Source: an uncultured Erysipelotrichaceae bacterium (GTDB lineage Bacteria; Bacillota_I; Bacilli_A; Erysipelotrichales; Coprobacillaceae). Taken from it: 64,000 nucleotides of DNA. Position numbers and translations under genes: made by a program. Positions 26,454 to 35,053 of this stretch are shown here, piece by piece. The first letter of the stretch is position 1; every line of letters starts with the position of its first letter. The stretch spans positions 3,683 to 67,682 of the forward strand of contig CAJUOS010000005.1 in assembly GCA_910588075.1 (NCBI GenBank), in the 5' to 3' direction. A model generated the notes under the pieces. That model was given only the letters and a program-made list of their open reading frames with translations, was not told the origin of the DNA and made no database searches.

Positions 26454-27460
26454 TATTTATCCACCCCTTCTTTAGCTAAAGGATGAGTCAACCAACATGA
26501 ACAAGAATGAGTCTTACTAAATTCTTCTTCATCAGGCATAGACATTTTACAAACCTTCATAGCATTTTCACATCTATCCACAAATGGACACCAATTTCCA
26601 ATATTTAATAAATCTGGTGGTGACCCAGGAATTGGATGAAGTTCTTTCTTTACTTTATCTTCAGGGTTAGAAATACATGATAATAACCCTTTTGTATATG
26701 GATGTTTAGGTTCATAGAAAATTTCTTCTGCAGTTCCTATTTCCACAATCTTTCCACCATACATAATTGCAATTCTATCACAAATACTTGCAACTACACC
26801 TAAATCATGTGTAATCATAATAATACTTGAATCAATTTCTTCTTTAAGATTTGCAATTAAATCTAATACTTGTGCTTGAATTGTTACATCAAGAGCTGTT
26901 GTTGGTTCATCAGCGATAATCACTTTAGGATTACATGCTAATGCCATTGCAATAATAATTCTTTGACGCATTCCTCCTGAGAATTGAAACGGATATTGTT
27001 TAATTCTTTGTTCTGGTGAAGGAATTCCAACTTTTCTCATTAATTCAATTGCTCTTTCAGATGCTTCTTTTTTAGAAATATCGTTATGATTTAAAATTGG
27101 TTCTGTCAATTGCTTTTCAATTGTCAAAACTGGATTTAAGAATGTCATTGGATCTTGGAAAATCATTGCCATATCATTTCCTCTTATATCTGACATAATC
27201 TTATCATACTCTTTTTTTGAATAATTTTTTGGCGAAATATCCCTACCATCAATTGAGATTTCACCTTCAGCCACACGACCATTAGCTGCTAATAATCCCA
27301 TAACTGAATACATTGTTTGAGATTTTCCTGATCCTGATTCACCTACAATACCAAGAATTTCTCCTTTTTCAACTTGAATTGTCACATCTCTTACTGCCTG
27401 TACAGTACCATTTTCAGTGCTAAACTCTGTTGATAAATGTTTTATATCTAACATTGCCAT
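26453..27460 (-). CDS. oppD: Oligopeptide ABC transporter, ATP-binding protein OppD
   Basis: The partner ATPase of OppF. Visible are Walker A (GESGSGKSQ), the Q-loop MIFQDPMTFLNPVLTI, the signature FSGGMRQR, Walker B (VIIADEPTTALD) and the His-loop MITHDLGVV, plus the C-terminal oligopeptide ABC extension with LHPIPGSPPDLLNIGNWCPF and cysteines at CENAMKVCKM. The Walker A Gln in place of the usual Thr (GKSQ) is normal for OppD. I favour the ATG at 27460 (MAMLDIKHLS), seven bases behind AGGTG; an ATG two codons earlier is too close to that site. The gene lies about ten bases after oppC and overlaps oppF by one base. Confidence 0.95.
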   Translation of the reverse strand: MAMLDIKHLSTEFSTENGTVQAVRDVTIQVEKGEILGIVGESGSGKSQTMYSVMGLLAANGRVAEGEISIDGRDISPKNYSKKEYDKIMSDIRGNDMAMIFQDPMTFLNPVLTIEKQLTEPILNHNDISKKEASERAIELMRKVGIPSPEQRIKQYPFQFSGGMRQRIIIAMALACNPKVIIADEPTTALDVTIQAQVLDLIANLKEEIDSSIIMITHDLGVVASICDRIAIMYGGKIVEIGTAEEIFYEPKHPYTKGLLSCISNPEDKVKKELHPIPGSPPDLLNIGNWCPFVDRCENAMKVCKMSMPDEEEFSKTHSCSCWLTHPLAKEGVDK

Positions 27461-27470
27461 TTTCATTCAC

Positions 27471-28403
27471 CTACTTTTTCTTTGGATCAAGAGCATCTCC
27501 CAATCCATCTCCAATAAAGTTTAAAGCTAACATTGTTAAACAAATTGCTAATACAGGCCAAACAACTTGCATAGGATATGCCATCATAATTTGACGTGCA
27601 TCATTAGCCAATGTTCCCCAACTTGCTTGAGGAGCAGAAAGACCAATTCCTAAGAAACCTAAGAAAGCTTCATTAAATATTGCACTAGGAACTAACATTG
27701 TTACAGATACAATAATAGGTCCCATACTATTAATAATTAAATGTTTAAATAAAATTCTTGACTTACTTGCCCCAAGTACAAATGCAGCAAGTGAGAACTC
27801 TTGTTCTTTTAATGTCATAACTTGTGCTCTAACTTGTCTCGCCATTCCCATCCAAGAAGATATTGAAATACCTAAAAGAATTGAAAACATACTTGGCTCA
27901 AGCACAACAACAATCATAATAATATATAGCATATCTGGAATAGAATACATCATATCAACAAAACGCATCATAACCATGTCGACTTTTCCGCCAACATAAC
28001 CAGAAATACCGCCATAAACAATTCCAATAACCAAAGCAATTAATGCAGCAATTGCACCAACACTTAATGAGATACGTCCACCACACATAATACGAACTAA
28101 AATATCTCGTCCAAATTTATCAGTTCCCATCAAATGAGCCATAGACATTCCAGCATTCCCATTTGACATATCTTGTCCATCATATGTATATGGTGAAACA
28201 ATAGGAATAATAATACAACATACTACCATAAAAATAATGAAACATAATCCTGCAAGAGCTAATTTATTTTGTTTAAAACGAACCCATGCATCTTGAAAAT
28301 ATGTTTTACTTTCGTATGAAATTTTCTCCGCATTTTTTTCACTTTCATCCAATTTTTCAAATAAATTCGGAGTTAATTCTAATTCATCTTTTTTAAGATC
28401 CAT
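27471..28403 (-). CDS. oppC: Oligopeptide ABC transporter, permease OppC
   Basis: The second transmembrane subunit of the peptide importer, 310 residues. It has a cytoplasmic N-terminal extension of about 45 residues, one membrane segment, and a core of five membrane segments with the BPD_transp_1 EAA motif EFSLAAFVLGASKSRILFKHLIINS near residue 200. LMGTDKFGRDILVRIMCGGRISLSVG near residue 90 is the OppC hallmark. The ATG has AAGGAGG upstream. It is 12 bases after oppB, the first operon gene. Confidence 0.95.
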   Translation of the reverse strand: MDLKKDELELTPNLFEKLDESEKNAEKISYESKTYFQDAWVRFKQNKLALAGLCFIIFMVVCCIIIPIVSPYTYDGQDMSNGNAGMSMAHLMGTDKFGRDILVRIMCGGRISLSVGAIAALIALVIGIVYGGISGYVGGKVDMVMMRFVDMMYSIPDMLYIIMIVVVLEPSMFSILLGISISSWMGMARQVRAQVMTLKEQEFSLAAFVLGASKSRILFKHLIINSMGPIIVSVTMLVPSAIFNEAFLGFLGIGLSAPQASWGTLANDARQIMMAYPMQVVWPVLAICLTMLALNFIGDGLGDALDPKKK

Positions 28404-28415
28404 ATCATTTCCTCC

Positions 28416-29333
28416 TTACTTTAATTTAATTCTTGGATCAATTGAAGCAGAAATAACATCTGTTATTAAGTTAAATGTAATAATCAAAATTCCTAAGAAA
28501 ATTGTTACTCCCATAATAACAGGGTAATCTCTATTCATAATACAAGAAGTAAATGTAGAACCCAGTCCAGGAATTGAGAAAATTGTTTCTACAACAAAAC
28601 TTCCTGTTAATAAGAATGCAAACATTGGTCCAGCATATGTAACAACTGGAAGCATTGCATTTTTAATTGCATGTTTAATAACAACCTTTCTATAAGGTGT
28701 TCCTTTAGAACGTGCAAGAATAATATAATCTTGTTTCATAACTTCTAGCATACTACTACGAGTTAAACGTGAAATCATTGAAATTGGATACAATGATAAC
28801 GCTATAACTGGCATTACATAGTTTGCTGGTGTACGCAATCCAACAAATGGGAATACATGTAAAGTGACCCCAAATACTAAAATCAATAACATTGCAATCA
28901 AAAATGAAGGAATACTCACTCCTATTGTTGCAACAAACATACATAAATTACTAATCCATTTTTTCTCTGATAAAGCCGCAGCTGTACCTAAAGAAATACC
29001 GCCAATCAAAGCTATTACAAACGCAATAGATCCTACTCTTGCAGTAACTGGAAATCCATTTCCTATAAAATAAGCAACAGTTCTACCTTCAGAAACCATA
29101 CTTTCCCCTAAATTACCATGTAATAAGTCATTCATATAAATTCCATATTGTTCAATAACTGGTTTATCTAAATGATATTTTTCTATAGCAGCTTGCATAG
29201 CTTCAGGTGTTTTATATTTCTCACTACTAATCGGAGACCCAGGTGTTGCTTTCATCAAAAAGAACGTTACACTGGATAAAACAAATAATGTAACGATACC
29301 AATAAGTATACGTTTTAATAAATACTTAGCCAT
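28416..29333 (-). CDS. oppB: Oligopeptide ABC transporter, permease OppB
   Basis: The first transmembrane subunit, 305 residues from the chosen start, with six membrane segments. MAKYLLKRILIGIVTLFVLS and TFFLMKATPGSP at the start are typical OppB, and the EAA loop is DYIILARSKGTPYRKVVIKHAIKNA. I chose the ATG at 29333 because the family begins at this point; an ATG nine codons upstream is possible but has a weaker ribosome binding site. It heads the opp operon. A promoter candidate lies at 29412-29440. Opp imports short peptides; with PepT, PepF and PepP encoded nearby the cell can degrade them. Confidence 0.94.
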   Translation of the reverse strand: MAKYLLKRILIGIVTLFVLSSVTFFLMKATPGSPISSEKYKTPEAMQAAIEKYHLDKPVIEQYGIYMNDLLHGNLGESMVSEGRTVAYFIGNGFPVTARVGSIAFVIALIGGISLGTAAALSEKKWISNLCMFVATIGVSIPSFLIAMLLILVFGVTLHVFPFVGLRTPANYVMPVIALSLYPISMISRLTRSSMLEVMKQDYIILARSKGTPYRKVVIKHAIKNAMLPVVTYAGPMFAFLLTGSFVVETIFSIPGLGSTFTSCIMNRDYPVIMGVTIFLGILIITFNLITDVISASIDPRIKLK

Positions 29334-29411
29334 TTCTATCTCATACCTTTCATTATTCAAAGACTATATTTCCATTTAATCATTTCATAAAAATATATCT
29401 TTAATATAAAT

Positions 29412-29440
29412 AGAATACATAAAATATGAATTAAAATCAA
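29412..29440 (-). promoter_or_regulatory. Promoter candidate of the opp operon
   Basis: On the minus strand TTGATT (29440-29435), 17-base spacer, TATTCT (29417-29412). An AAATTTCACTC sequence (29460-29470) resembling part of the PTS operator at 8161-8170 lies 20 bases upstream of the -35; its meaning is uncertain. Confidence 0.5.
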
Positions 29441-29548
29441 CTTATTTTTTTGTTTTTGTAAATTTCACTCGCATTTTTTGATTTTTTCTAAAAAAAACAC
29501 ACTATTTTTTTAAATTGTATACACTTATATAAGAATTAAATAAAAAAG

Positions 29549-29578
29549 AACACTTTAAATCATTATATTTAAAGTGTT
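29549..29578 (-). terminator. Terminator of the mscS-type gene
   Basis: A 12-bp perfect stem, AACACTTTAAAT (29549-29560) with ATTTAAAGTGTT (29567-29578); the minus strand continues CTTTTTTATTTAA. Confidence 0.85.
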
Positions 29579-29620
29579 TATTACCAAATATTATTATTAA
29601 TAAATAATACTTACTTTCTT

Positions 29621-30427
29621 CTATTCTTTTTGATTATGAACATGTATATCTATTTGTTGATATGGAATATCAATACCATTATTATCAAATTCTCTCTTAA
29701 TTTGTTCCATCAAATCATCTTTTAAAATATAATAATCATCTGTCTTAACCCATACTCGTAATGCAATACTAATAGCATTATCTTTATATTGAGAAACTCT
29801 CGCATAAGCTTCGGGTTCTTCAAGTGTTAATGGATGTTTTGAAATAACATCTAAAATAATAGCCTTCGCTTTTTCCACATCGCTATCATAATGAATATCA
29901 AAATTCATATCAATACGTCTCATATCTTCATGTGAATAATTCACAAATGTTGAAGATGATAATTCATTATTAGGAATTACTACCATTTTATTATCAAATG
30001 TTATTAAAAAAGTATAGAGCATTTGAATTTCTTCTATCTTTCCTATATATCCATTAACCTCAATAATATCTCCCTTTACAAATGGCTTTGTCATTAAAAT
30101 AACAATTCCAGAAACAACCCCACTCATAGAATCTTTTAATCCTAATACAATAGCTGCTCCTGCTGTCGCTAAAACTGTAACCAAAGAAGAAATATTAACT
30201 CCTAGTTGAGCAATACAAGTTACAATAACAAGAACTTTTAAAGAAACACTTAATATGGATTTAATAAATGAAATCACAATAGGATCCATAGTTGACTTCT
30301 TTAACATCTTTATAAGAATGTATAATAATAACTTAGCAAGATACCATCCAATAATAAAAGTTATAATACTATCTAATATAGGTTGTCCTTTATTTATAAA
30401 ATAATCTAAAAAATCAAAGTTTTGCAT
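29621..30427 (-). CDS. Small-conductance mechanosensitive channel (MscS family)
   Basis: A 268-residue channel that opens under membrane tension to release solutes on hypo-osmotic shock. Three membrane segments lie in the first 110 residues; the pore-lining helix is seen in AGAAIVLGLKDSMSGVVSGIVILMTKPF, followed by the beta domain GDIIEVNGYIGKIEEI, another MscS hallmark, and the C-terminal alpha-beta domain. Length is close to E. coli MscS (286). Single gene with a strong terminator; divergent from degV. Exact subtype (MscS or YkuT-like) is not resolved. Confidence 0.93.
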   Translation of the reverse strand: MQNFDFLDYFINKGQPILDSIITFIIGWYLAKLLLYILIKMLKKSTMDPIVISFIKSILSVSLKVLVIVTCIAQLGVNISSLVTVLATAGAAIVLGLKDSMSGVVSGIVILMTKPFVKGDIIEVNGYIGKIEEIQMLYTFLITFDNKMVVIPNNELSSSTFVNYSHEDMRRIDMNFDIHYDSDVEKAKAIILDVISKHPLTLEEPEAYARVSQYKDNAISIALRVWVKTDDYYILKDDLMEQIKREFDNNGIDIPYQQIDIHVHNQKE

Positions 30428-30506
30428 ATTCTCACTTCCTTAGGCAATATTATAGTCAAAATGTAATAAATTTCCAGTTATATTATGCTCAATATTTATA
30501 AAATAG

Positions 30507-30534
30507 TTGCATTATTTCATAAATAAGATAAAAT
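30507..30534 (+). promoter_or_regulatory. Promoter candidate of the degV-type gene
   Basis: TTGCAT (30507-30512), 16-base spacer, TAAAAT (30529-30534), about 40 bases ahead of the ATG, which has AAGGAGG before it. Confidence 0.45.
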
Positions 30535-30574
30535 AAATATGTTAAAATATTAATATCATATAAGGAGGATATTT

Positions 30575-31447
30575 ATGAAAGTTGCTATAATGACTGATAG
30601 TAATAGCGGTATTACTCAAGCAGAGGTTAAAAAACTTGGTATCTTTGTTTTACCTATGCCTTTTACAATAGATCAAAAAGAATATCTAGAAGATATTAAT
30701 CTCACTCAAGATGAGTTTTATAATAAATTAATGAATAATGCTGAAGTTTTTACTTCTCAACCAGCTGTTGGTGAAGTTACTCATTTTTTTAATACTATAT
30801 TAGAAGAATATGATCAAATTGTTCATATTCCTATGTCTAGTGGATTAAGTGGTTCTTGTCAAACAGCGATAATGTTATCTCAAGAAGATGAATATAAAGA
30901 TAAAGTATTTGTTGTTGATTCACAACGTATTTCTGTAACTCAAAAATGGGATGTTTATGATGCAATCGAACTTGCCAAACAAGGAAAAACAGGACAAGAA
31001 ATTCATGATATACTTATGAATAATAAAATGAATGCAACAATTTATATTACAGTTAATACTTTAGAATACTTAAAAAAGGGAGGACGTGTAACTCCTGCCG
31101 CTGCTGCTTTAGGTGGTTTATTAAAAATAAAACCTATTCTTACAATTCAAGGGGAAAAATTGGACTCATTCCAAAAAACACGTACTATGATTAAAGCTAG
31201 ACAAATCATGATAGATGCAGTTTTAAAGGACCTTAAGGATAGAATTGATCCAAATAGTGATCATTTTGAAAATACTCGTCTTATGATTGCTTATACATAT
31301 GATCAAGAGCAAGCTTTAGAGTTTAAAAAACAAGTAGAGGAAATTTTCCCTAATCATGAAATTATATGTGATCCTCTTTCACTCAGTGTTGCTTGTCATA
31401 TTGGACCACATTCACTTGCTTTAGCAGCTTGTAAAAAACTTATTTAA
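30575..31447 (+). CDS. DegV family fatty-acid-binding protein
   Basis: A 290-residue protein of the DegV family. DegV (FakB) proteins bind a fatty acid and present it to the kinase FakA. The N-terminal VAIMTDSNSGITQAEV, the PMSSGLSGSCQTA block near residue 88 and GGRVTPAAAALGGLLKIKPIL near 168 are the conserved fatty-acid-binding segments; FakB head-group contacts come from the TDS and SSGLSG serines. No fakA-like gene is in the window. Single gene with a clear terminator, divergent from the MscS gene. Confidence 0.92.
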   Translation: MKVAIMTDSNSGITQAEVKKLGIFVLPMPFTIDQKEYLEDINLTQDEFYNKLMNNAEVFTSQPAVGEVTHFFNTILEEYDQIVHIPMSSGLSGSCQTAIMLSQEDEYKDKVFVVDSQRISVTQKWDVYDAIELAKQGKTGQEIHDILMNNKMNATIYITVNTLEYLKKGGRVTPAAAALGGLLKIKPILTIQGEKLDSFQKTRTMIKARQIMIDAVLKDLKDRIDPNSDHFENTRLMIAYTYDQEQALEFKKQVEEIFPNHEIICDPLSLSVACHIGPHSLALAACKKLI

Positions 31448-31456
31448 AATTTGTTG

Positions 31457-31485
31457 AATCATCCTTTTTTAAGGATGATTTTTAT
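31457..31485 (+). terminator. Terminator of the degV-type gene
   Basis: A 10-bp perfect stem, AATCATCCTT (31457-31466) with AAGGATGATT (31471-31480), TTTT loop, then TTTTA. Confidence 0.88.
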
Positions 31486-31592
31486 ATATTAAGAAATATC
31501 TTTCAATTAGACTAGTATAATTTTTAAAAAGATGTTATATTTATCATTGTTTTTTATAAACATCTAAAAATAATATTCCTTTAAAAACATTA

Positions 31593-31612
31593 AAGAATGA
31601 CTTGTCATTCTT
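31593..31612 (+). other. Hairpin upstream of the RNase J gene
   Basis: AAGAATGA (31593-31600) and TCATTCTT (31605-31612) form a perfect 8-bp stem with a four-base loop, followed by GTTCATTTTTTAT. It looks like a weak terminator or protein-binding palindrome. It lies upstream of the extended -10 at 31641-31649, so it would not be in the main transcript's leader. Confidence 0.4.
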
Positions 31613-31640
31613 GTTCATTTTTTATAAAATGTTGACAAAG

Positions 31641-31649
31641 TGGTATAAT
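31641..31649 (+). promoter_or_regulatory. Extended -10 of the RNase J operon
   Basis: TGGTATAAT is a perfect extended -10 (TGnTATAAT), 28 bases before the chosen ATG. A nearby TTGACA (31632-31637) is only six bases from the -10 and cannot serve as its -35. Confidence 0.55.
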
Positions 31650-31676
31650 AAAAACAAAAGAAAGAAAGGTGAAATT

Positions 31677-33425
31677 ATGGCAAATACGCCTCAAAAACGT
31701 TACCCTCAAAAAAGAGGACCCTATAATAGAAACAAAAACCAGAATATAAAACATACAAACCACATACATGATACGAAAGTTTTTGCATTAGGAGGACTTA
31801 ATGAAGTTGGTAAAAACATGTATTGTGTAGAACATAATGATGAAATTATTATTATTGATGCTGGTGTTAAATTCGCTGAAGATGGTTTACCAGGAATTGA
31901 TTATGTTATTCCTGATTATTCTTATTTAAAACGTAATCAGAAGAAGATTAAAGGTTTACTTATTACTCATGGACATGAAGATCATATTGGAGGAATTCCT
32001 TTCCTTTTACAAGTTGTAGATATTCAATTTATATATGCTTCTCCTCTTGCATGTGCAATGATTAGAAGAAAATTAGAAGAAAAACGTTTAACAAATGCTA
32101 CAAAGCTAATTCAAATAGATAATTTATATCAAATTAAAACAAAATATTTTAATATTGGTTTCTTTAAAACAAACCATTCTATTCCTGAATCACTTGGAAT
32201 TATCATAAATACACCAAATGGTAGAATTGTTTCAACTGGAGATTTTAAATTTGATTTAACACCAGTAGGTGATCCTGCTGATTTTCAAGTTATGTCATTT
32301 TTAGGTGAAACAGGTGTTACATTATTACTAAGTGATTCTACAAATGCTGAAGTCCCTAATTTTTCAATTAGTGAAAAGCAAGTTGCTTATAGTGTTCAAG
32401 AAGAATTTAGAAAAACTGAAGGACGTTTAATTGTCGCAACTTTTGCATCAAATGTTCATCGTGTTCAACAAATTATTGATGCAGCAGTTAAATTCAATCG
32501 AAAAATACTTGTCTTTGGACGCTCAATGGAAAATAATATACAAGTTTCAAGAAAACTAGGATATATTAAATGTCCAGATCGTTTTTTCATTAAAAATGAT
32601 GAAGCAAAAAGATTTCCAGATAATGAAATCCTTATCTTATGTACAGGAAGTCAAGGCGAAGCTTTAGCTGCTTTAAGTCGCATTGCTAATGGAACCCATC
32701 GTCAAATTTCTATTAAACCTGGAGATACTGTTCTTTTTTCATCTAATCCAATTCCTGGTAATGCAGGAAGTGTAAGTAAAGTCATCAATAAATTATATCG
32801 TGCTGGTGCAAGAGTTCTAACTAATGAAGCTATTAATAATCTACATACATCAGGACATGCTTCTCAAGAAGAACAAAAACTGATGTTATTACTTACAAAG
32901 CCTAAATATTTTTTCCCTGTTCATGGAGAATATCGTATGTTAAAAATACATGCTAAACTTTTTGAAGAAGTTGGCTTAACAAAAGGAAATGCTTTTGTAT
33001 TATCTAATGGTGATTCTATTTTATTAAGGAATGAGGAAGCTCGATTAGGTCCTCGTATTCATGTTGATGATATTTATGTTGATGGTAATGATATTAGTGG
33101 ATTGTCTACTGCTGTTTTAAGAGATAGACAAATTCTAAGTGAAGATGGTATGGTTTCTGTTTTAATATCTATGGATTCACGTACAGGTTGTTTATTAAAT
33201 AAACCTATTATTATGTCTCGTGGATTTGTTTATATGAAAGATAGTACAGAGATGATAAGAGAAGCTGAATTATTGGTTGGTCGTCATTTATCTACATTAT
33301 TGAAAAGAAAAACAACTTTTGGAGAAATAAAAAACACAATTAGAGATACTCTTGGACCTTATTTTTATCAAAAGACAAAAAGAAATCCAATGATTATCCC
33401 TGTTATTATGAATAAAAAAGTATGA
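31677..33425 (+). CDS. rnjA: Ribonuclease J
   Basis: A 582-residue metallo-beta-lactamase / beta-CASP ribonuclease with 5'-3' exonuclease and endonuclease activity in mRNA decay and rRNA maturation. The N-terminus (about 1-36) is a basic, probably disordered extension (PQKRYPQKRGPYNRNKNQN). The catalytic HGHEDHIGG lies near residue 98, followed by STGDFKFD and the beta-CASP motifs (TGSQGE, HTSGHAS, PVHGEYRM). The ATG at 31677 follows AAAGGTG; an upstream in-frame start lies before the promoter's likely start point. The downstream metallophosphoesterase gene overlaps by four bases (ATGA), so translation is coupled. It could be J1 or J2; no second copy is in the window. Confidence 0.95.
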   Translation: MANTPQKRYPQKRGPYNRNKNQNIKHTNHIHDTKVFALGGLNEVGKNMYCVEHNDEIIIIDAGVKFAEDGLPGIDYVIPDYSYLKRNQKKIKGLLITHGHEDHIGGIPFLLQVVDIQFIYASPLACAMIRRKLEEKRLTNATKLIQIDNLYQIKTKYFNIGFFKTNHSIPESLGIIINTPNGRIVSTGDFKFDLTPVGDPADFQVMSFLGETGVTLLLSDSTNAEVPNFSISEKQVAYSVQEEFRKTEGRLIVATFASNVHRVQQIIDAAVKFNRKILVFGRSMENNIQVSRKLGYIKCPDRFFIKNDEAKRFPDNEILILCTGSQGEALAALSRIANGTHRQISIKPGDTVLFSSNPIPGNAGSVSKVINKLYRAGARVLTNEAINNLHTSGHASQEEQKLMLLLTKPKYFFPVHGEYRMLKIHAKLFEEVGLTKGNAFVLSNGDSILLRNEEARLGPRIHVDDIYVDGNDISGLSTAVLRDRQILSEDGMVSVLISMDSRTGCLLNKPIIMSRGFVYMKDSTEMIREAELLVGRHLSTLLKRKTTFGEIKNTIRDTLGPYFYQKTKRNPMIIPVIMNKKV

Positions 33426-34237
33426 AACTTTTTAGAATAATCAGACGACTCATTTTAATTATTATCATTTTTAGTATTATTGTTTTTGGAGGATATGCTT
33501 ATTTTATTTCTCCTAATGACTATAGTTTTAAAAAATATGAATTTACACACAAAAATATTAGTTCACAATTAAATGGATTCAAAATTGCTTTTATTAGTGA
33601 TTTAAATCTCAATAACAAAGAAAATTTAACAAAATTAAATAAAGCTATTGATGAATTAAACAGTTATCCTTTTGATATGATTATATTTGGTGGTGATCTT
33701 TATGATGGTCCTGTTTTTAACACTAAAGAGATATCTGCTACATTAAAGAAAATTTCATGTAAATATGGTAAGTTTGCTATACTAGGAGATAAAGATCAAA
33801 ATATGTCTTTAGAAGTTTCAGAAGTTTTAAATAATGGTGGTTTTGAAGTTATCACAAATGAAGCTCGTACTATCTATTATAAAGATACTTCTTTTACTAT
33901 GATTGGTTGTCAGGAAAATAAAGATATCTCAAAATTTAAAACAAATAAAAAAGATATGATTTTATGTATAACACATCAACCAGATAGTTTTTCTCAATAT
34001 CAAGGTTCAGTTGATTTACAGTTATCTGGTCATAGTTATGGTGGTTCTATTTATATTCCATTCTATGGAGCAATCACTTCTATGGAGGGAGCAATGATTT
34101 ATAATCATGGAACATATGAAAAATCTGGTTCAACATTAATTGTTTCTAATGGTTTCTCTGGACCTATATCTTTCCCTTACAAACTATTTGCAAGAAATGA
34201 AATACAATTTATAACATTAAAAACAAGTAGCTCTTAA
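33422..34237 (+). CDS. Membrane-anchored metallophosphoesterase-like protein with degraded active site
   Basis: A 271-residue protein with an N-terminal membrane anchor (about 9-28) and a calcineurin-like phosphoesterase fold like YkuE/YaeI. The usual metal motifs are damaged: DxH reads D60-L61-N62, GDxxD is intact (D92), GNHD reads G122-D123-K124-D125, the later His is kept (H185), and GHxHGG reads GH204-S-Y206-GG. At least three metal ligands are therefore replaced, so it is probably weak or inactive as a phosphatase. It overlaps the RNase J gene by four bases and must be co-translated with it. It might be a regulator or scaffold; function unknown. Reading frame is intact, which argues for selection. 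Confidence 0.8.
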   Translation: MKLFRIIRRLILIIIIFSIIVFGGYAYFISPNDYSFKKYEFTHKNISSQLNGFKIAFISDLNLNNKENLTKLNKAIDELNSYPFDMIIFGGDLYDGPVFNTKEISATLKKISCKYGKFAILGDKDQNMSLEVSEVLNNGGFEVITNEARTIYYKDTSFTMIGCQENKDISKFKTNKKDMILCITHQPDSFSQYQGSVDLQLSGHSYGGSIYIPFYGAITSMEGAMIYNHGTYEKSGSTLIVSNGFSGPISFPYKLFARNEIQFITLKTSSS

Positions 34238-34250
34238 CTACTTGTTTTTT
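34221..34250. terminator. Bidirectional terminator of the RNase J operon and RpiR-2 operon
   Basis: A 10-bp perfect stem, AAACAAGTAG (34221-34230) with CTACTTGTTT (34238-34247), seven-base loop, T-run to 34250. It contains the stop codons of both convergent genes. Confidence 0.88.
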
Positions 34251-35053
34251 GATCCATATTTTAAATGATATAAAGCTTCTAAAACTTCAAAAATATATGT
34301 AATAGAAAATTTCCCAATCAATGAATGATGATTATTACCAACTCTTAAAATCATATCAACTTTATCACTATAAGCAAATGTTTCTAATTGTGTAATAGCA
34401 ATAATATATGCAGGACATCTTGTTATGGCACGCATAGCATCTGGATGATCATTAAAAAAGCCTCCTGCTATTGATGAAATAATAATTAAATCATTTTGAT
34501 CTAAAGTTTTAAAAATTTCTTTTTGTTGTTCTAAGGGATACATAGCTACACAATCTTTTCCTAAATAAGACAATTCTATTTGAAGTTGCATAGAAACAGA
34601 TTGAGTAAAAAAGTTTCCTGCAAAACATATTCTATGAGCATCATGAATCTTATCTACAATTTTCATTAAATCTTCATATGCTATATTATTATATGTATCT
34701 TGAAGATTATGAATAACATTTTGAAAATGGTTATTAAAAATATCTATCCCATCATTAATTGTCTCTTTTGCAGGTAATTGATGATCAAAATATAACCTTT
34801 TCACATCTTGATTAAAAAAATTCAAATTATTTGTAACATCATTTTTAAAATCAGCAAATGATTCATAATTTAATTTACGACATAAACGTGAAATAGTTGC
34901 TGTGGAAACGTAACACATATTAGCGACTTCAGTAATTGTACTATGAGGAATTTTATAGATATTTTGAAGAATAATCTTGGCAGCACTCCAAAAGACATCA
35001 TGCACATTTGTCATATTAATAAAATTAATTAAATTATAAAAAGCACTTCTCAC
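34238..35053 (-). CDS. RpiR/MurR-family transcriptional regulator (second copy)
   Basis: A 271-residue regulator: N-terminal helix-turn-helix (about 1-75, with HSTITEVANMCYVSTATISRLCRKL) and a C-terminal SIS domain (about 120-245, with ICFAGNFFTQSVSMQ and IISSIAGG). The SIS motif SSIAGG differs from the usual SxSGxT, so ligand choice may differ from the first RpiR protein (5266-6138). It starts with GTG, overlapping the phosphatase stop (GTGA), so the two are translationally coupled. The EIIB-like gene at 35953 is divergent from this pair. Sugar-phosphate sensing is the family role. Confidence 0.88.
   Translation of the reverse strand: MRSAFYNLINFINMTNVHDVFWSAAKIILQNIYKIPHSTITEVANMCYVSTATISRLCRKLNYESFADFKNDVTNNLNFFNQDVKRLYFDHQLPAKETINDGIDIFNNHFQNVIHNLQDTYNNIAYEDLMKIVDKIHDAHRICFAGNFFTQSVSMQLQIELSYLGKDCVAMYPLEQQKEIFKTLDQNDLIIISSIAGGFFNDHPDAMRAITRCPAYIIAITQLETFAYSDKVDMILRVGNNHHSLIGKFSITYIFEVLEALYHLKYGSKNK

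Noticed and set aside
31632..31637. TTGACA as the -35 of the RNase J promoter
   Set aside because: Only six bases separate it from the -10; it cannot work as a -35 for that -10.
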